The translations under genes and the position numbers were made by a program. Of a DNA stretch of 64,000 nt, positions 17,628-26,622 are shown one piece after another. Under the pieces are notes generated by a model. It made no database searches and had not been told where the DNA came from. It was given only the letters and a program-made list of their open reading frames with translations. The stretch spans positions 13,162 to 77,161 of the forward strand of contig NZ_BBYJ01000036.1 of assembly GCF_001528665.1 (NCBI RefSeq). The letters are read 5' to 3'. Position 1 is the stretch's first letter. The number at the start of each line of letters is the position of its first letter. The stretch is from Microtetraspora malaysiensis (GTDB taxonomy: Bacteria; Actinomycetota; Actinomycetes; Streptosporangiales; Streptosporangiaceae).

Positions 17628-18739
17628 GAGACCTCCTTGATGCGGCAGTCCTCCACGGCTCGCTCCAGCAGCCGTCTCTCCTCGTCGTCGGCGGGCTCGC
17701 CGCGCACGTCGCGGACGAAGTCGAGCGCCACCTCGATCTCGGCGCGCCCGGCGATCTGCCGCGGGGTGGCCGCCGCCCCGGCCGTGCCGTCCGGCTCGAA
17801 GGCCAGCGCGAGCGTGTGAGGGAAGCGCGCGCGCAACCGCTCCATCGCCTCTTTGGGCCGCACCGGATCGGTCAGCGTGATCTGCAGCCAGTGCTCCACG
17901 CGGTCGGCGTACCGCTCGGCAGTGAGCAGGTCGTCGATGCGGCCGCGCAGCCGGGCGAGCCGCCGCGGCACCGGCGCAGGCACGAACTCGGCGCGCGCCC
18001 CGCCCGGCGCAAGATCGACCAGCCAGCACCCCTTGACGTGATCGGCCTCGGAGAACGAGTACGCCAGCGGAGACCCGGAGTATCGGACGGTCTCGGTCAT
18101 GGTCTGCCGCCCGTGCAGGTGGCCGAGCGCGACGTAGTCCACACCGTCGAAGGCGCTCAGCGGGACGTGCGCGACGCCGCCCACGGTGATGTCGCGCTCG
18201 CTGTCGCTGGCCTCCCCGCCGGTGACGAAGGCGTGCGCCAGCACGACGGAGTGCCCGCCCCGCGTGGCCGCGTCGCCTCTGATCGCGGTCATCGCGTGGC
18301 CGATCGCCGCGCCGTGGCTGCGCTCCGGCAGCTCCCACGGCCCCCTGACCAGCTCCGGCTCAAGGTACGGAACGCCGTAGAACGCGGTGTCCCCGACCAG
18401 CACCGGCTCCCAGGCGCGGGCCGGGTCCGTACGCAGGTGGACCCGCTCCATCAGGTCGGCGCCGAACCCGAGGCGGACGGCCGAGTCGTGGTTGCCGCTG
18501 ATCACCACGGTGTGCGCGCCGAGCGCGGCGAGCCGGCGCAGCGCGTCGTCGAAGAGCGCGACGGCGTCCACCGGCGGCAGGGCGCGGTCGTAGACGTCGC
18601 CCGAGACGACCACGACGTCCACGCGCTCGGCGCGCACGGTCTCCACGAGGTGGTCGACGAACGCCCCCTGAGCTGCCAGGAGGCTCTCGCGGTGGAACGA
18701 CCGGCCCAGGTGCCAGTCGGATGTGTGCAGGACCCGCAT
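17624..18739 (-). CDS. sbcD: Exonuclease subunit SbcD (Mre11-like nuclease)
   Basis: A 371-residue calcineurin-like phosphoesterase. Metal-binding motifs appear in order: TSDWHLG, GDVYD, GNHDS, LAHAFV and LGHLHG. A capping domain follows. It is the Mn2+-dependent nuclease of the SbcCD complex. The ATG at 18739 starts MRVLHTSDWHLG, which is the family start; the longer in-frame start adds an unrelated tail. There is no good ribosome site, but TAGCTT lies 8 nt upstream, which could be the -10 of a leaderless mRNA. The stop overlaps the sbcC GTG, so translation is coupled. Confidence 0.95.
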   Translation of the reverse strand: MRVLHTSDWHLGRSFHRESLLAAQGAFVDHLVETVRAERVDVVVVSGDVYDRALPPVDAVALFDDALRRLAALGAHTVVISGNHDSAVRLGFGADLMERVHLRTDPARAWEPVLVGDTAFYGVPYLEPELVRGPWELPERSHGAAIGHAMTAIRGDAATRGGHSVVLAHAFVTGGEASDSERDITVGGVAHVPLSAFDGVDYVALGHLHGRQTMTETVRYSGSPLAYSFSEADHVKGCWLVDLAPGGARAEFVPAPVPRRLARLRGRIDDLLTAERYADRVEHWLQITLTDPVRPKEAMERLRARFPHTLALAFEPDGTAGAAATPRQIAGRAEIEVALDFVRDVRGEPADDEERRLLERAVEDCRIKEVS

Positions 18740-18887
18740 GTCGCAGGAAGCTAACAGGTCCCGGTGACAAATGGCGCCCCGTGCAAACTTCAGGTAAATC
18801 ACGTAATGACTTAACCCGACGATCAGTGGGCAAAGGTAAAGAGCAGGGCGCGGCTGCGTAAGGTTCCGTCAATCGGGGAGCGGTGTC

Positions 18888-20381
18888 ATGAACATCGGCC
18901 GAGGAACGCTGGCCGCGACCGCCACCGTGGTGGCGGTCGCGCTCGCCATGGTCGGATATGTACTCTCACCTCCGTTGTTCGACCCGGCGCCACTGCCCAC
19001 GTCCGAGGAGTTCCACTCGCTTCCGGCCCAGCCGGCCGCCGAGTCCCGTCCGATCCCGGCGGAGTCGGCCTTCTCGACGGAGAAGGTCAGCGTGCAGGCG
19101 AAGGGAGAGGTGCTGACGGCCACGATCCGGGCGCCCCTCTCCCCGGGGCGGCATCCCGCGATGGTGTTCGTCCAGGGCTCGGGGTCGGGCACCGGCAGCG
19201 AGTTCACCTCCCAGGCGAGGTGGCTGGCCGAGCGCGGCGTCGTGTCCGTCGCGTACGACAAGCGCACGGTGGGGTACTCGTTCCGCGACCGCGACTTCGG
19301 GCTGCTGGCCGACGACGCGCTCCGGATGATCGAGCTCCTGCGGGCCAGGCCGGACGTCGACCTGGCCCGCACCGGGCTGTGGGGTGTCAGCGAGGGCGGC
19401 TGGGTGGTGCCCATCGCGGCGGCCCGCAGCGCCGACGTGCGGTATGTCGTGCTGGTGTCCTCGCCGAACGTCTCACCGCTCCGGCAGGTCGCCTGGGCGC
19501 TGAACGAGCAGCTCCTGCGCCTGCACGCGCCGACGGGCGCGCGCGACCTGCTGACCCGCGCGATGGGCGGCGTCGGCTTCGACTTCCTGCGCCACGACGG
19601 CGTCCCGGCGCTGTCGAAGGTGCGGCAGCCGGTCCTCGCGCTGTACGGCACCATGGACCCCTCGATCCCGTTCGTCGCGAGCACCCGGACCCTCACCTCG
19701 GCGCTCCGCGCGGCGGGCAACGCCGACTACACGATCAGGTTCCTCGCCGGGGCCGACCACGCGATGCGGGTCAGCGGCGGGCGGTTCGTCTCCGACTACC
19801 TGCCGACGCTCGCGAACTGGATCAAGGGCCTGCCCGGCACCGCAGGGCAGCAGCCGCCGCTCGCGGGCGCGACGCCGGTCCAGCGGTTCGAGGCCAGCGA
19901 CGTCCCCGCGGCTCCCTGGTACGGCGGCACGACCTTCCTGTGGCTCACGATCTGCCTGGCCGCCGTCGGCTACGTCACGGCCCCGGTCACCGAGATGGTC
20001 GTCCGGCTCCGCGGGCGCGACCTGAGGCTGGCCGCCAACGCGCAGGCCTGGTCCGGGATCCGGCGCAGGATCAGGCGGATGGCCTGGACCGGGCTCGGCA
20101 TGCTGGCCGCGGCCCTCGCGTTCATCACGCTGATCGTGCTCTTCTCGGTGAACCAGGCCGGGGCCTGGCCCGCCGTGCAGTCCGGATGGCTGGTCGTGCG
20201 GCTGCTGACCGTGCTGATGCTCGCCCAGGAGGTCTCCACGATCGCGGCCGTGATCGGCGCCCTGCGCGACGGGTGGGAGCCCACCCGTTGGCAGTCGTCC
20301 ACGCTGGCGTGCGTGCTCGGCGGCACCGGGCTGCTGCTGCTCACCGCCGCCTACTTCGGGCTGTTCGCGTTCCCCTGGTGA
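18888..20381 (+). CDS. Serine alpha/beta-hydrolase with C-terminal membrane domain
   Basis: A 497-residue protein. An N-terminal membrane anchor or uncleaved signal (about 7-27) leads to an extracytoplasmic alpha/beta hydrolase domain. The nucleophile is in GVSEGG (Ser about 167), the acid in YGTMDPS and the histidine in GADHAM (about 290). Four further hydrophobic segments occur from about residue 345 to the end. The catalytic part resembles acyl-CoA thioester hydrolase/dipeptidyl-peptidase-type esterases (DKRTVGYS before the nucleophile). The fused membrane tail is unusual. A paralogue with the same layout lies at 23212-24627. RBS GGGAG precedes ATG 18888. Its 3' end overlaps the convergent next gene by 31 nt. 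Confidence 0.82.
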   Translation: MNIGRGTLAATATVVAVALAMVGYVLSPPLFDPAPLPTSEEFHSLPAQPAAESRPIPAESAFSTEKVSVQAKGEVLTATIRAPLSPGRHPAMVFVQGSGSGTGSEFTSQARWLAERGVVSVAYDKRTVGYSFRDRDFGLLADDALRMIELLRARPDVDLARTGLWGVSEGGWVVPIAAARSADVRYVVLVSSPNVSPLRQVAWALNEQLLRLHAPTGARDLLTRAMGGVGFDFLRHDGVPALSKVRQPVLALYGTMDPSIPFVASTRTLTSALRAAGNADYTIRFLAGADHAMRVSGGRFVSDYLPTLANWIKGLPGTAGQQPPLAGATPVQRFEASDVPAAPWYGGTTFLWLTICLAAVGYVTAPVTEMVVRLRGRDLRLAANAQAWSGIRRRIRRMAWTGLGMLAAALAFITLIVLFSVNQAGAWPAVQSGWLVVRLLTVLMLAQEVSTIAAVIGALRDGWEPTRWQSSTLACVLGGTGLLLLTAAYFGLFAFPW

Positions 20382-21382
20382 CCGTTCTCCCGGACCTCCC
20401 TGACCTCCCGGACCTCCCGGACGCCGCGTCCCGCACTCTCGGGCGGGCACGCGTAGGCGAGCCAGCGGTCGATCTCGGCCAGCGTCCGCTCGCGTACCGG
20501 CGCGGGTGACAGCAGCAGGTCGTGCATCCCTCCCGGGACCCGCAGGCACGTGACGTGCGGCCCGATCCTGGTGGACCACCGGGCGATGTGCTCCGGATCG
20601 AGGACGACGTCGGCCGAGTGCGCGTCGGGGACGAAGTCCCGCACCCGCAGGCTGCGGTCGGAGCAGAGCACCAGCACCGGGACGTCGACGCGGAGCCCGG
20701 TCCGCAGCCGCCGGTGCGCCCGCCGGATCGCCGCCAGCCACACCGCGTGGACCGGAAAGCCGCCCAGCGGCTTCCACTCCAGGTCGTAGTCCCACTCGCC
20801 GCTGTGGTCGCGGTGCAGGCTCGTGCCGTACGCGGTGGCGGGGCCGAGGGGCAGCACGGCCGTCGCGGGGAGCCTGGCCAGGATGCCTCCGATCGCGTCG
20901 GCGGCTCCCCTGACCGGGGCGGGCACGTTGAGGTCGAGGAACGGGCTGTTGAGGACGAGGGCGTCCACCAGCCCGCGGCCGCGCACCCGGTCGGCCCACA
21001 GTGCGGCGATCAGACCGCCGGTCGAGTGGGCGCTGATCACGACCTCGTCGTGGTCGGCCCGGATGATCCGCACGGCCTCGTCGATCTCGGGGAAGTGTTC
21101 CGTGACGCTGCCGACCAGGCCCCTGGTCTGGTGGGACAGCAGGGAGCGACCGTACTTGCGCAGGTCGAGCGCGTAGAAGCTCACGCCCTGGCGGACGAAG
21201 TGGTCGGCCACGTGGGTCTGGAAGAAATAGTCCGTGAAGCCGTGGATGTGCAGGACGGCCCGGCGGGCCCCGGGCAGGCGGCGCCGTACGAGCGTGGCGA
21301 CGACCTCGCCCTCGGCGTCGTGGCCCATGGGCAGGACGAGGGCCTCGTAGTCCGCGCCGAGGATGTCGGGGACGGGGGTCAT
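20351..21382 (-). CDS. Alpha/beta hydrolase (monoacylglycerol-lipase-like)
   Basis: A 343-residue cytoplasmic hydrolase. The oxyanion strand is HIHGFTDYFF, the nucleophile Ser is in SAHSTGGL, the acid is probably in LCSDRSLRV and the base is His in GGMHDLLLS. This is the serine aminopeptidase S33/lysophospholipase layout, and lipid or ester substrates are likely. The C-terminus ends in a short repeat (REVREVREVRE) encoded by 9-bp units, which lies in and next to the 31-nt overlap with the convergent gene. No operon partner. Confidence 0.82.
   Translation of the reverse strand: MTPVPDILGADYEALVLPMGHDAEGEVVATLVRRRLPGARRAVLHIHGFTDYFFQTHVADHFVRQGVSFYALDLRKYGRSLLSHQTRGLVGSVTEHFPEIDEAVRIIRADHDEVVISAHSTGGLIAALWADRVRGRGLVDALVLNSPFLDLNVPAPVRGAADAIGGILARLPATAVLPLGPATAYGTSLHRDHSGEWDYDLEWKPLGGFPVHAVWLAAIRRAHRRLRTGLRVDVPVLVLCSDRSLRVRDFVPDAHSADVVLDPEHIARWSTRIGPHVTCLRVPGGMHDLLLSPAPVRERTLAEIDRWLAYACPPESAGRGVREVREVREVRENGHQGNANSPK
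20389..20424. repeat. 9-bp tandem repeat in coding sequence
   Basis: About four copies of a 9-bp unit (cc-g/t-gacctc-c) give the REV repeats at the C-terminus of the minus-strand hydrolase. The repeat abuts the convergent overlap and probably expanded by slippage, lengthening the tail. Confidence 0.7.
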
Positions 21383-21649
21383 AGCGACTCCGCGAGCCGC
21401 GATGGGACACCGGATCTCTCCGGCCGCAAACCGGGGTAACGTCCCCGTTCCACTCGGGCGTGATGCGCATTGACCAGGTCAAATGCCCGTATCGACTCGC
21501 CACGGCGCGCGGGGGCTCCCCCGCGACGGCGCGCTGTCGGAGTCACTGTGATCACGGCCGCATTCCCGGCCGCACGGTTCTCGATCCGTCGAAAGCCATG
21601 AACCGAACTTTATTCAGTTCTGTGCGGATACGTCCCTTGGGGTGAGCAC

Positions 21650-23086
21650 GTGCCCTTTGCCCGTCCGATATTTGACCGCGTCCGTGAGCCGGAGCTGCTG
21701 AGAACGCCCGTCAGCGCGGCGGCGCTGATCGGCTGGACGGCGCTGTCCGTCGTGCTGCCCGGGGCCGCGCACCTGCGCGCCGGATGGAAGCGCACCGGAT
21801 ACGCGCTGTTCGGCGCGTACGTGGTGGTTTTGACCGTCGTGGGAGCCGTCGCGGTGAACGCGGACGCGCACCTGGCCGGCCGGGCGCTCAACTGGCTCGG
21901 CCTGATCACCGTCGTCACCGCGGCCGCCGGGGCCGCCTGGTTCGCGCTGGTGATCCACTCGTTCGTGGTGCTGCGGCCGCAGGGCCTCCCCAGGGCGGCG
22001 CAGATCGCCACCGGCGTGGTCGCCGGGACGCTGTCGGTCGTGGTCGCGCTTCCGTTCGCGATGGCCGCGCAGTTCGTGTCGGAGTCCGAGCGGACCATCG
22101 ACAAGATCTTCGCCGCGTCCGCGGGGCCGCTGTTCCCCGTCGTACCCGGCGGGCGGCTCGCCGACAGCGACCCCTGGGGCGGCCGGGAGCGGGTGAACGT
22201 GCTGCTCCTCGGCGGCGACTGGGGCAACGACCGGACCGGCATGCGTACCGACAGCGTCAACGTGGCGAGCGTGGACGTCCACACCGGCAACACCGTCCTG
22301 CTCGGCCTGCCGAGGAACCTGGAGCACGTGCTGTTCCCGCCGGGCAGCCCCATGGCGCGCCGGTTCCCGACGGGGTTCACGCTGCCGGAGTCGCGCCCCG
22401 GCTGGCGCGACGACCTCCTGTTCGGCGTGTGGCAGTACGCCGAGGACCACCCGGAGCTCTTCGGCGGCCGCCGGCACATGGGCGCCGAGACGCTGAAGCA
22501 GACCGTCGGCTACATCCTGGGCCTCCGGATCGACTGGTACACGCTGGTCAACATCTGGGGCTTCGCGAAGATCATCGACGCTCTCGGCGGCCTCGTCCTG
22601 ACCGTGGACACCAACATCGTGTACGGGAAGTACGACGAGGGCCTGATCCCGGCGGGCACGCGCAAGCTGAGCGGCGCCGACGCGCTGTGGTTCGCGCGGT
22701 CGCGCACCAACAGCGACGACTACACCCGGATGCGCCGCCAGCGGTGCGTCTTCAGCGCGCTGCTCAACCAGGCCGACCCGGCGACCGTGCTCTCCCGGTT
22801 CACCCAGATCGCGGCGGCGACCCGGAGGATACTCCGCACCGACATCCCGCGATCGATGCTGCAGGACCTCGTCCCGCTGGCCGTGAAGGCCAAGAACGCC
22901 CGCGTCACCAGCGTGCAGTTCATGCCGCCGCTGATCAACACGAGCGCTCCCGACTGGGCGCAGATCCGGCTCCTCACGGCGAACGCGATCGAGAAGTCCT
23001 CCGCTTCCAAGCGGCGGGGCGTCAAGCACACGCTGGCCACTCCGGGCGCGCCGAGCCCGATCGGCGAAGGATGCACCGCCGTCTGA
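21650..23086 (+). CDS. LytR-CpsA-Psr (LCP) family protein with four N-terminal TM segments
   Basis: A 478-residue protein. About four hydrophobic helices occupy residues 20-145. An extracellular LCP domain follows (about 180-430): VNVLLLGGDWGNDRTG carries the metal/pyrophosphate Asp and Arg, then TDSVNVASVD, and the conserved Arg-rich strand ALWFARSRTNSDDYTRM. LCP enzymes attach glycopolymers such as teichoic acid or arabinogalactan-type polymers to peptidoglycan, using lipid-pyrophosphate donors. Classical members have one TM helix, so the four-helix version is a distinct subgroup. GTG at 21650 has GGGG upstream. A hairpin follows the gene. Confidence 0.9.
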   Translation: MPFARPIFDRVREPELLRTPVSAAALIGWTALSVVLPGAAHLRAGWKRTGYALFGAYVVVLTVVGAVAVNADAHLAGRALNWLGLITVVTAAAGAAWFALVIHSFVVLRPQGLPRAAQIATGVVAGTLSVVVALPFAMAAQFVSESERTIDKIFAASAGPLFPVVPGGRLADSDPWGGRERVNVLLLGGDWGNDRTGMRTDSVNVASVDVHTGNTVLLGLPRNLEHVLFPPGSPMARRFPTGFTLPESRPGWRDDLLFGVWQYAEDHPELFGGRRHMGAETLKQTVGYILGLRIDWYTLVNIWGFAKIIDALGGLVLTVDTNIVYGKYDEGLIPAGTRKLSGADALWFARSRTNSDDYTRMRRQRCVFSALLNQADPATVLSRFTQIAAATRRILRTDIPRSMLQDLVPLAVKAKNARVTSVQFMPPLINTSAPDWAQIRLLTANAIEKSSASKRRGVKHTLATPGAPSPIGEGCTAV

Positions 23087-23131
23087 TGCCCTGCTTCAGG
23101 CCGTCTCGGGCTCGGTCGCGGGACCCGGTCT

Positions 23132-23159
23132 CGGGGCCTGGTAACTCGGCCAGGCCCCG
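23132..23159. terminator. Bidirectional terminator between LCP gene and convergent hydrolase
   Basis: A 10-bp perfect stem CGGGGCCTGG/CCAGGCCCCG with an 8-nt loop lies between the stops of two convergent genes and can serve both. Confidence 0.7.
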
Positions 23160-23211
23160 TCGCCGCGGTCCGCGGACCCGCTGTCTCGCCCCTGAGAAGC
23201 CCCACCGGTTC

Positions 23212-24627
23212 TCAGGGAAGGGGGACACCCCAGTAGACCGCCCACGGCACGAACACCGCGGCCGCGGCCAGGACCATCCCCAGCCGTATCCGGTTTCCGG
23301 GGGACAGCTCGTGGCGGTGGCGCCAGGTGGCGACGGCCGTGGCGACCGCTGAGACGACCACGGCCACGGCGAGAAGCTGAAGCGCCAGCCAGGGCAGAGA
23401 GCGGCCGAGGACCACGGGCCCGATCAGGTAGGCGCCGGTGAGCACCAGGACGCAGAAGTAGCCGAGGAAGCCGAGCGTGGAGGCCGTGATGGCGATGGCG
23501 AGCCAGCGAGCCGGTCGCGCGGCCGGAGGCGCGCCGCGGCGTCGCCGCAGCCGCCTGATGATCGCGGCCAGCGCGTAACCGAGGGAAGCCCCCAGGAAGA
23601 TCGTGAAGGCGGCGAGCTGCAGCCAGGGCGACTCGTACCAGGCGAACGGTCCGTCCACCGGACGGCTCAGCCGATCCTGGGACGGCGGCTGGTCCGCGCC
23701 GGCCTCCGGTGGACCGTCGCTCAGGCTCGTGATCCAGGCGGCCTCGAACTCGGCATAGTCGGCGGCGAGGCTGTCGGGACGGTCGAAGCCGTCGTCGAAC
23801 GTGCGGTTGAGGTTGTGGCGGACTCCGGCGATGAAGTGGATGGTGTAGTGGCTGTTGCCGCCGTTTTCCAGGCCCTGCCGGATGATCTGGGAGCTCTCGG
23901 CCGGCATCGCTTCCCGGTCGAGGGTTCCCCACAGCGCGAGGACCGGCTGGCGGACGTGTTCCCAGCTCCGCATGGGGTCGCGGTCCTCTTCGCCGAACAG
24001 GCCGCTCGCGATCCCGAACCTGATGGCGCGCTCCTGCAGCATGAGCGTCAGCGACCCGCGCACGCCCGCGTGCCGGAGCCGCTCGCCGTACGCCCATGCC
24101 TGCTGCCTGGCGGGCGTCGTTCCGACCGCTCCGGCGACGATGAGGAAGGCCACGTCCGACGATCGGGCGGCCGCGATCGGCGCCACCCACGCCCCCTCGG
24201 ACAGTCCCCAGATGCCGACCATCGCGGGGTTCACGTCGGCGCGGGCCCGCAGTGCGCGCACCGCCGCGAGCGCGTCACCGGCGAGCGTCTCGTAGTTCCG
24301 CCGCAGCGTGGAGTAGCCGACGGTGCGCTTGTCGTATATCAGGGTCACGATGCCCCGCTTGGCGTAGGCCTCGGCCTCGTCCCGGAATTCCTCCCGGGTG
24401 ACCGGCCCGGCGCCGTGCACCATGACGATGCCGGGCCTGCGGCCTTTCGCCGTCCTGGGCGCCACGACCGTCCCGCGCAAGGTCACGCCGCCGTCCCCGG
24501 TGAAGGTGACATCGCTGGTGACCGGCGCGTCGGCGTGCGCGTGCGCGGGCACGGGTACGGCGCACAAGGCGACCGCGAGCAGGACGGGCAACAGCGGCCA
24601 CGTCCAGCGTTTGCGTGAGAGCAGCAC
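23212..24627 (-). CDS. Secreted/membrane serine hydrolase, paralogue of the 18888 gene
   Basis: A 471-residue protein. A signal peptide (about residues 8-30, ending AHAHA) precedes an alpha/beta hydrolase domain with nucleophile GLSEGAW, acid WGTLDRE and His in AGVRHNLN. A linker and four hydrophobic C-terminal segments follow. It shares YDKRTVGYS, VGIWGLSEG-type context and domain order with the gene at 18888, so the two are diverged duplicates. The GTG at 24627 has AAGGAG about 9 nt upstream. The upstream neighbour is an ArsR-type regulator in the same orientation, 112 nt away, which may control it. Substrate unknown. Confidence 0.82.
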   Translation of the reverse strand: MLLSRKRWTWPLLPVLLAVALCAVPVPAHAHADAPVTSDVTFTGDGGVTLRGTVVAPRTAKGRRPGIVMVHGAGPVTREEFRDEAEAYAKRGIVTLIYDKRTVGYSTLRRNYETLAGDALAAVRALRARADVNPAMVGIWGLSEGAWVAPIAAARSSDVAFLIVAGAVGTTPARQQAWAYGERLRHAGVRGSLTLMLQERAIRFGIASGLFGEEDRDPMRSWEHVRQPVLALWGTLDREAMPAESSQIIRQGLENGGNSHYTIHFIAGVRHNLNRTFDDGFDRPDSLAADYAEFEAAWITSLSDGPPEAGADQPPSQDRLSRPVDGPFAWYESPWLQLAAFTIFLGASLGYALAAIIRRLRRRRGAPPAARPARWLAIAITASTLGFLGYFCVLVLTGAYLIGPVVLGRSLPWLALQLLAVAVVVSAVATAVATWRHRHELSPGNRIRLGMVLAAAAVFVPWAVYWGVPLP

Positions 24628-24739
24628 GAGGTGCTCTCCTTTCTGTGGGAAATCTGTGCACGTGAAGACACGCCCTTCGCGGGGCGTGGTGATGCGGATT
24701 TCGTCTCTGGGCCGTCGGGCTGCCACCCGGCGGCCCAGA

Positions 24740-25315
24740 TCATTCGCCGTCGTCGGCTGATGTGGGGGCGGGGAACGCGAGCATCCGGGCGAGCACGACG
24801 CGCGCTCCGGGCGGCGTCTCCTCGTCCGGCCTTTTGTAGCGGTAGAGCAGTTTCACGTACTCCTCGAGGAACTCCTTGAGTTCGTCTACGGTGAGGCGCA
24901 TCGCCGAACGCGACCAGGCCAGGGCGTCCGCCCATTCACCGAGGTCGTCGCGTTCGAGCTGGAAGCGGGTGAACTGTTCGAGTTCCTCGGCGAAGTCGAG
25001 CCGGTTCATCTCCTCGACCGCCACCCGCATCTCCGGCGTCTGCCGGCTGTAGGGCGGGATCCTGCGATCAGCGGGGACCTGGCGCCACCAGCGTTCCCGT
25101 CCCTTCGACAGCTCGGGCACCTCTTCGATGAAGCCGTGCTTGGCCATCTGGCGCAGGTGATAGCTGGTCAGGCCGGTGCTCTCGCCCAGGGCACGGGCGA
25201 GAGCCGCGGAGTTGGCCGGACCGTCGCGCAACTGCCGCTCGATCCGCTGTCGCATGGGATGCGCCAGGAGCTTCAGCGCCTCGACATCGGTGATCTCCTG
25301 CGGGACAAGATCCAC
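24740..25315 (-). CDS. ArsR-type winged-helix transcriptional regulator
   Basis: A 191-residue regulator. The winged helix at about 8-80 reads ALKLLAHPMRQRIERQL, then STGLTSYHLRQMAKHGFIEE, the recognition helix. The C-terminal half is helical with many acidic residues and no Cys metal site, so it senses something other than a thiol-bound metal. GTG at 25315 gives the usual start shortly before the HTH; the upstream frame extension is not protein-like. The TTGCAAAG inverted repeats just upstream are likely its own operator. The hydrolase gene behind it is a possible target. Confidence 0.8.
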   Translation of the reverse strand: MDLVPQEITDVEALKLLAHPMRQRIERQLRDGPANSAALARALGESTGLTSYHLRQMAKHGFIEEVPELSKGRERWWRQVPADRRIPPYSRQTPEMRVAVEEMNRLDFAEELEQFTRFQLERDDLGEWADALAWSRSAMRLTVDELKEFLEEYVKLLYRYKRPDEETPPGARVVLARMLAFPAPTSADDGE

Positions 25316-25342
25316 GAGAGCACCGTACCGCTCGCAAACGCT

Positions 25343-25364
25343 CTTTGCAAAGCCCCTTTGCAAC
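25343..25364. promoter_or_regulatory. Putative operator: TTGCAAAG inverted repeats
   Basis: CTTTGCAAAG (25343-25352) is a perfect 10-bp palindrome. With CTTTGCAA (25356-25363) it also forms an 8-bp inverted repeat around a 3-bp spacer, and a third degenerate half-site (CGCAAACG) lies at 25333-25340. The cluster is 18-48 nt upstream of the ArsR-type start, fitting autorepression. Confidence 0.6.
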
Positions 25365-25556
25365 TTGGCCGGAGCTTCCCCGGGCACTACCTGTGGCACG
25401 TCGGCTTCCGGGTACGCGAGAACGTCAGGTGACCGCGCGGCGCCGTCCGGCAGGGACGCCACGTTCCGCGCCAAGCCTTCGTCGTTCGACTCCACCGGGG
25501 TGAACGGCGGCCGGCCCCTCCCGCACCACACTGCGCGGGCGAAACAAACGACGCCC

Positions 25557-26606
25557 TCAGACGCGGAAGGTGTCCTTGGCCATGCGGCGGAGCTTCTCCT
25601 CGTCGATCGTGTGCCCGAGACCCGGCTGGGTGAGCGGCACCGCGACGACCCCTCCGGACGCGCCGACCGGCGGCGTGACGATCTGGGCGCTGCGCGGCGG
25701 CTCCGCGACGTCGCTCGGCAGGGTGCACCCGGGCAAACTCGCCACCGCCACCGTGGCCGCCCGGGCCAGGCCGACCCCGAGCCCGCCCGCGCAGGTGACC
25801 TCCCATCCGGCCGCCACCGCCGTGTCGTGCGCGAGCCGTACGGCGGACAGGGAGCCGAACCGCGCGGGGCGCAGCAACAGAGCCCGGCCCGCGCGCGCGG
25901 CCACCGCCTCGTCCAGCTCCTCGACCGAACGCGCCTCGACGACGACGGCCGCGGAGACGCGCTCCTGCAGGTCGGCGCTCGCCTCGAGATCGGTGAACGG
26001 CCGCTCGATCGCCACCAGCCCGTACGCGTCGAGCGCCTCGAGCTGGGAGATCTCGGTGTACGCGCCGTGCCCGTCGACGGCGATGGCCAGGCCGGGATAG
26101 GCGGCGCGGACCGCGCGCAGCGGCTCGACGTCCCATCCGGGGTAGACGTCCATCGTCACGTGGGCGTACCCGGCGCAGACGTGCCGGTTGACCCGGGCCA
26201 CCATGCCCTCGAGTGAGCGCTCCGCGCCCAGCCGCACGGTCGCCATGAGGGAGGTACGGCTGCCGCCGAGGGCGTGGGCCAGCGGGACGCCCTTCATCCG
26301 GGCCCACAGGTCCCAGCAGGCCATGTCGGCGGCCGAGCCTCCGGGAACGCGGCCCAGCTCGGAGGGGTGCTCCCAGTCGACACCGATCAGGGCCGCGGGC
26401 AGGGATTCCTCCAGGGTGGCCCACAGCTTCTCGTGCCCGCCCTCCTGATCGTCACCGCGCTCGCCGGGCAGCGCGGCCGAGCGCCGGACGGCCTCTCCCC
26501 AGCCGACCATCCCGCCGTAGTCGGTGATCCTCACCAGGACGCTCTCTGGCCGCCTGCCGTAGGGCAGGGTCAGCCTGAAGAGTTCGAGCTCCCGGACGCG
26601 CGGCAA
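25557..26606 (-). CDS. MenC-like enolase-superfamily protein lacking catalytic lysines
   Basis: A 349-residue protein with the mandelate-racemase/muconate-lactonizing barrel layout, closest by eye to o-succinylbenzoate synthase/N-acylamino acid racemase. Two metal ligands remain: Asp in AVDGHGAYT and Glu in AIERPF; the third position has Glu (VVEARS) rather than Asp. The KxK motif before PGWD reads DVY, and the second catalytic Lys position (LLLRPARFGSL) has Arg. It is therefore either a changed enzyme or a non-catalytic homologue. TTG at 26606 follows GGAGGGGG. The MFS gene ends 16 nt upstream in the same direction, so they are probably one operon. Confidence 0.75.
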   Translation of the reverse strand: MPRVRELELFRLTLPYGRRPESVLVRITDYGGMVGWGEAVRRSAALPGERGDDQEGGHEKLWATLEESLPAALIGVDWEHPSELGRVPGGSAADMACWDLWARMKGVPLAHALGGSRTSLMATVRLGAERSLEGMVARVNRHVCAGYAHVTMDVYPGWDVEPLRAVRAAYPGLAIAVDGHGAYTEISQLEALDAYGLVAIERPFTDLEASADLQERVSAAVVVEARSVEELDEAVAARAGRALLLRPARFGSLSAVRLAHDTAVAAGWEVTCAGGLGVGLARAATVAVASLPGCTLPSDVAEPPRSAQIVTPPVGASGGVVAVPLTQPGLGHTIDEEKLRRMAKDTFRV

Positions 26607-26622
26607 GTGGCAACCCCCTCCG

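Noticed and set aside
17628-18338. N-terminal extension of SbcC to 18338
   Set aside because: The open frame runs antisense-phase through sbcD. The GTG at 17627 has AAGGAGG and gives the normal SbcC start.
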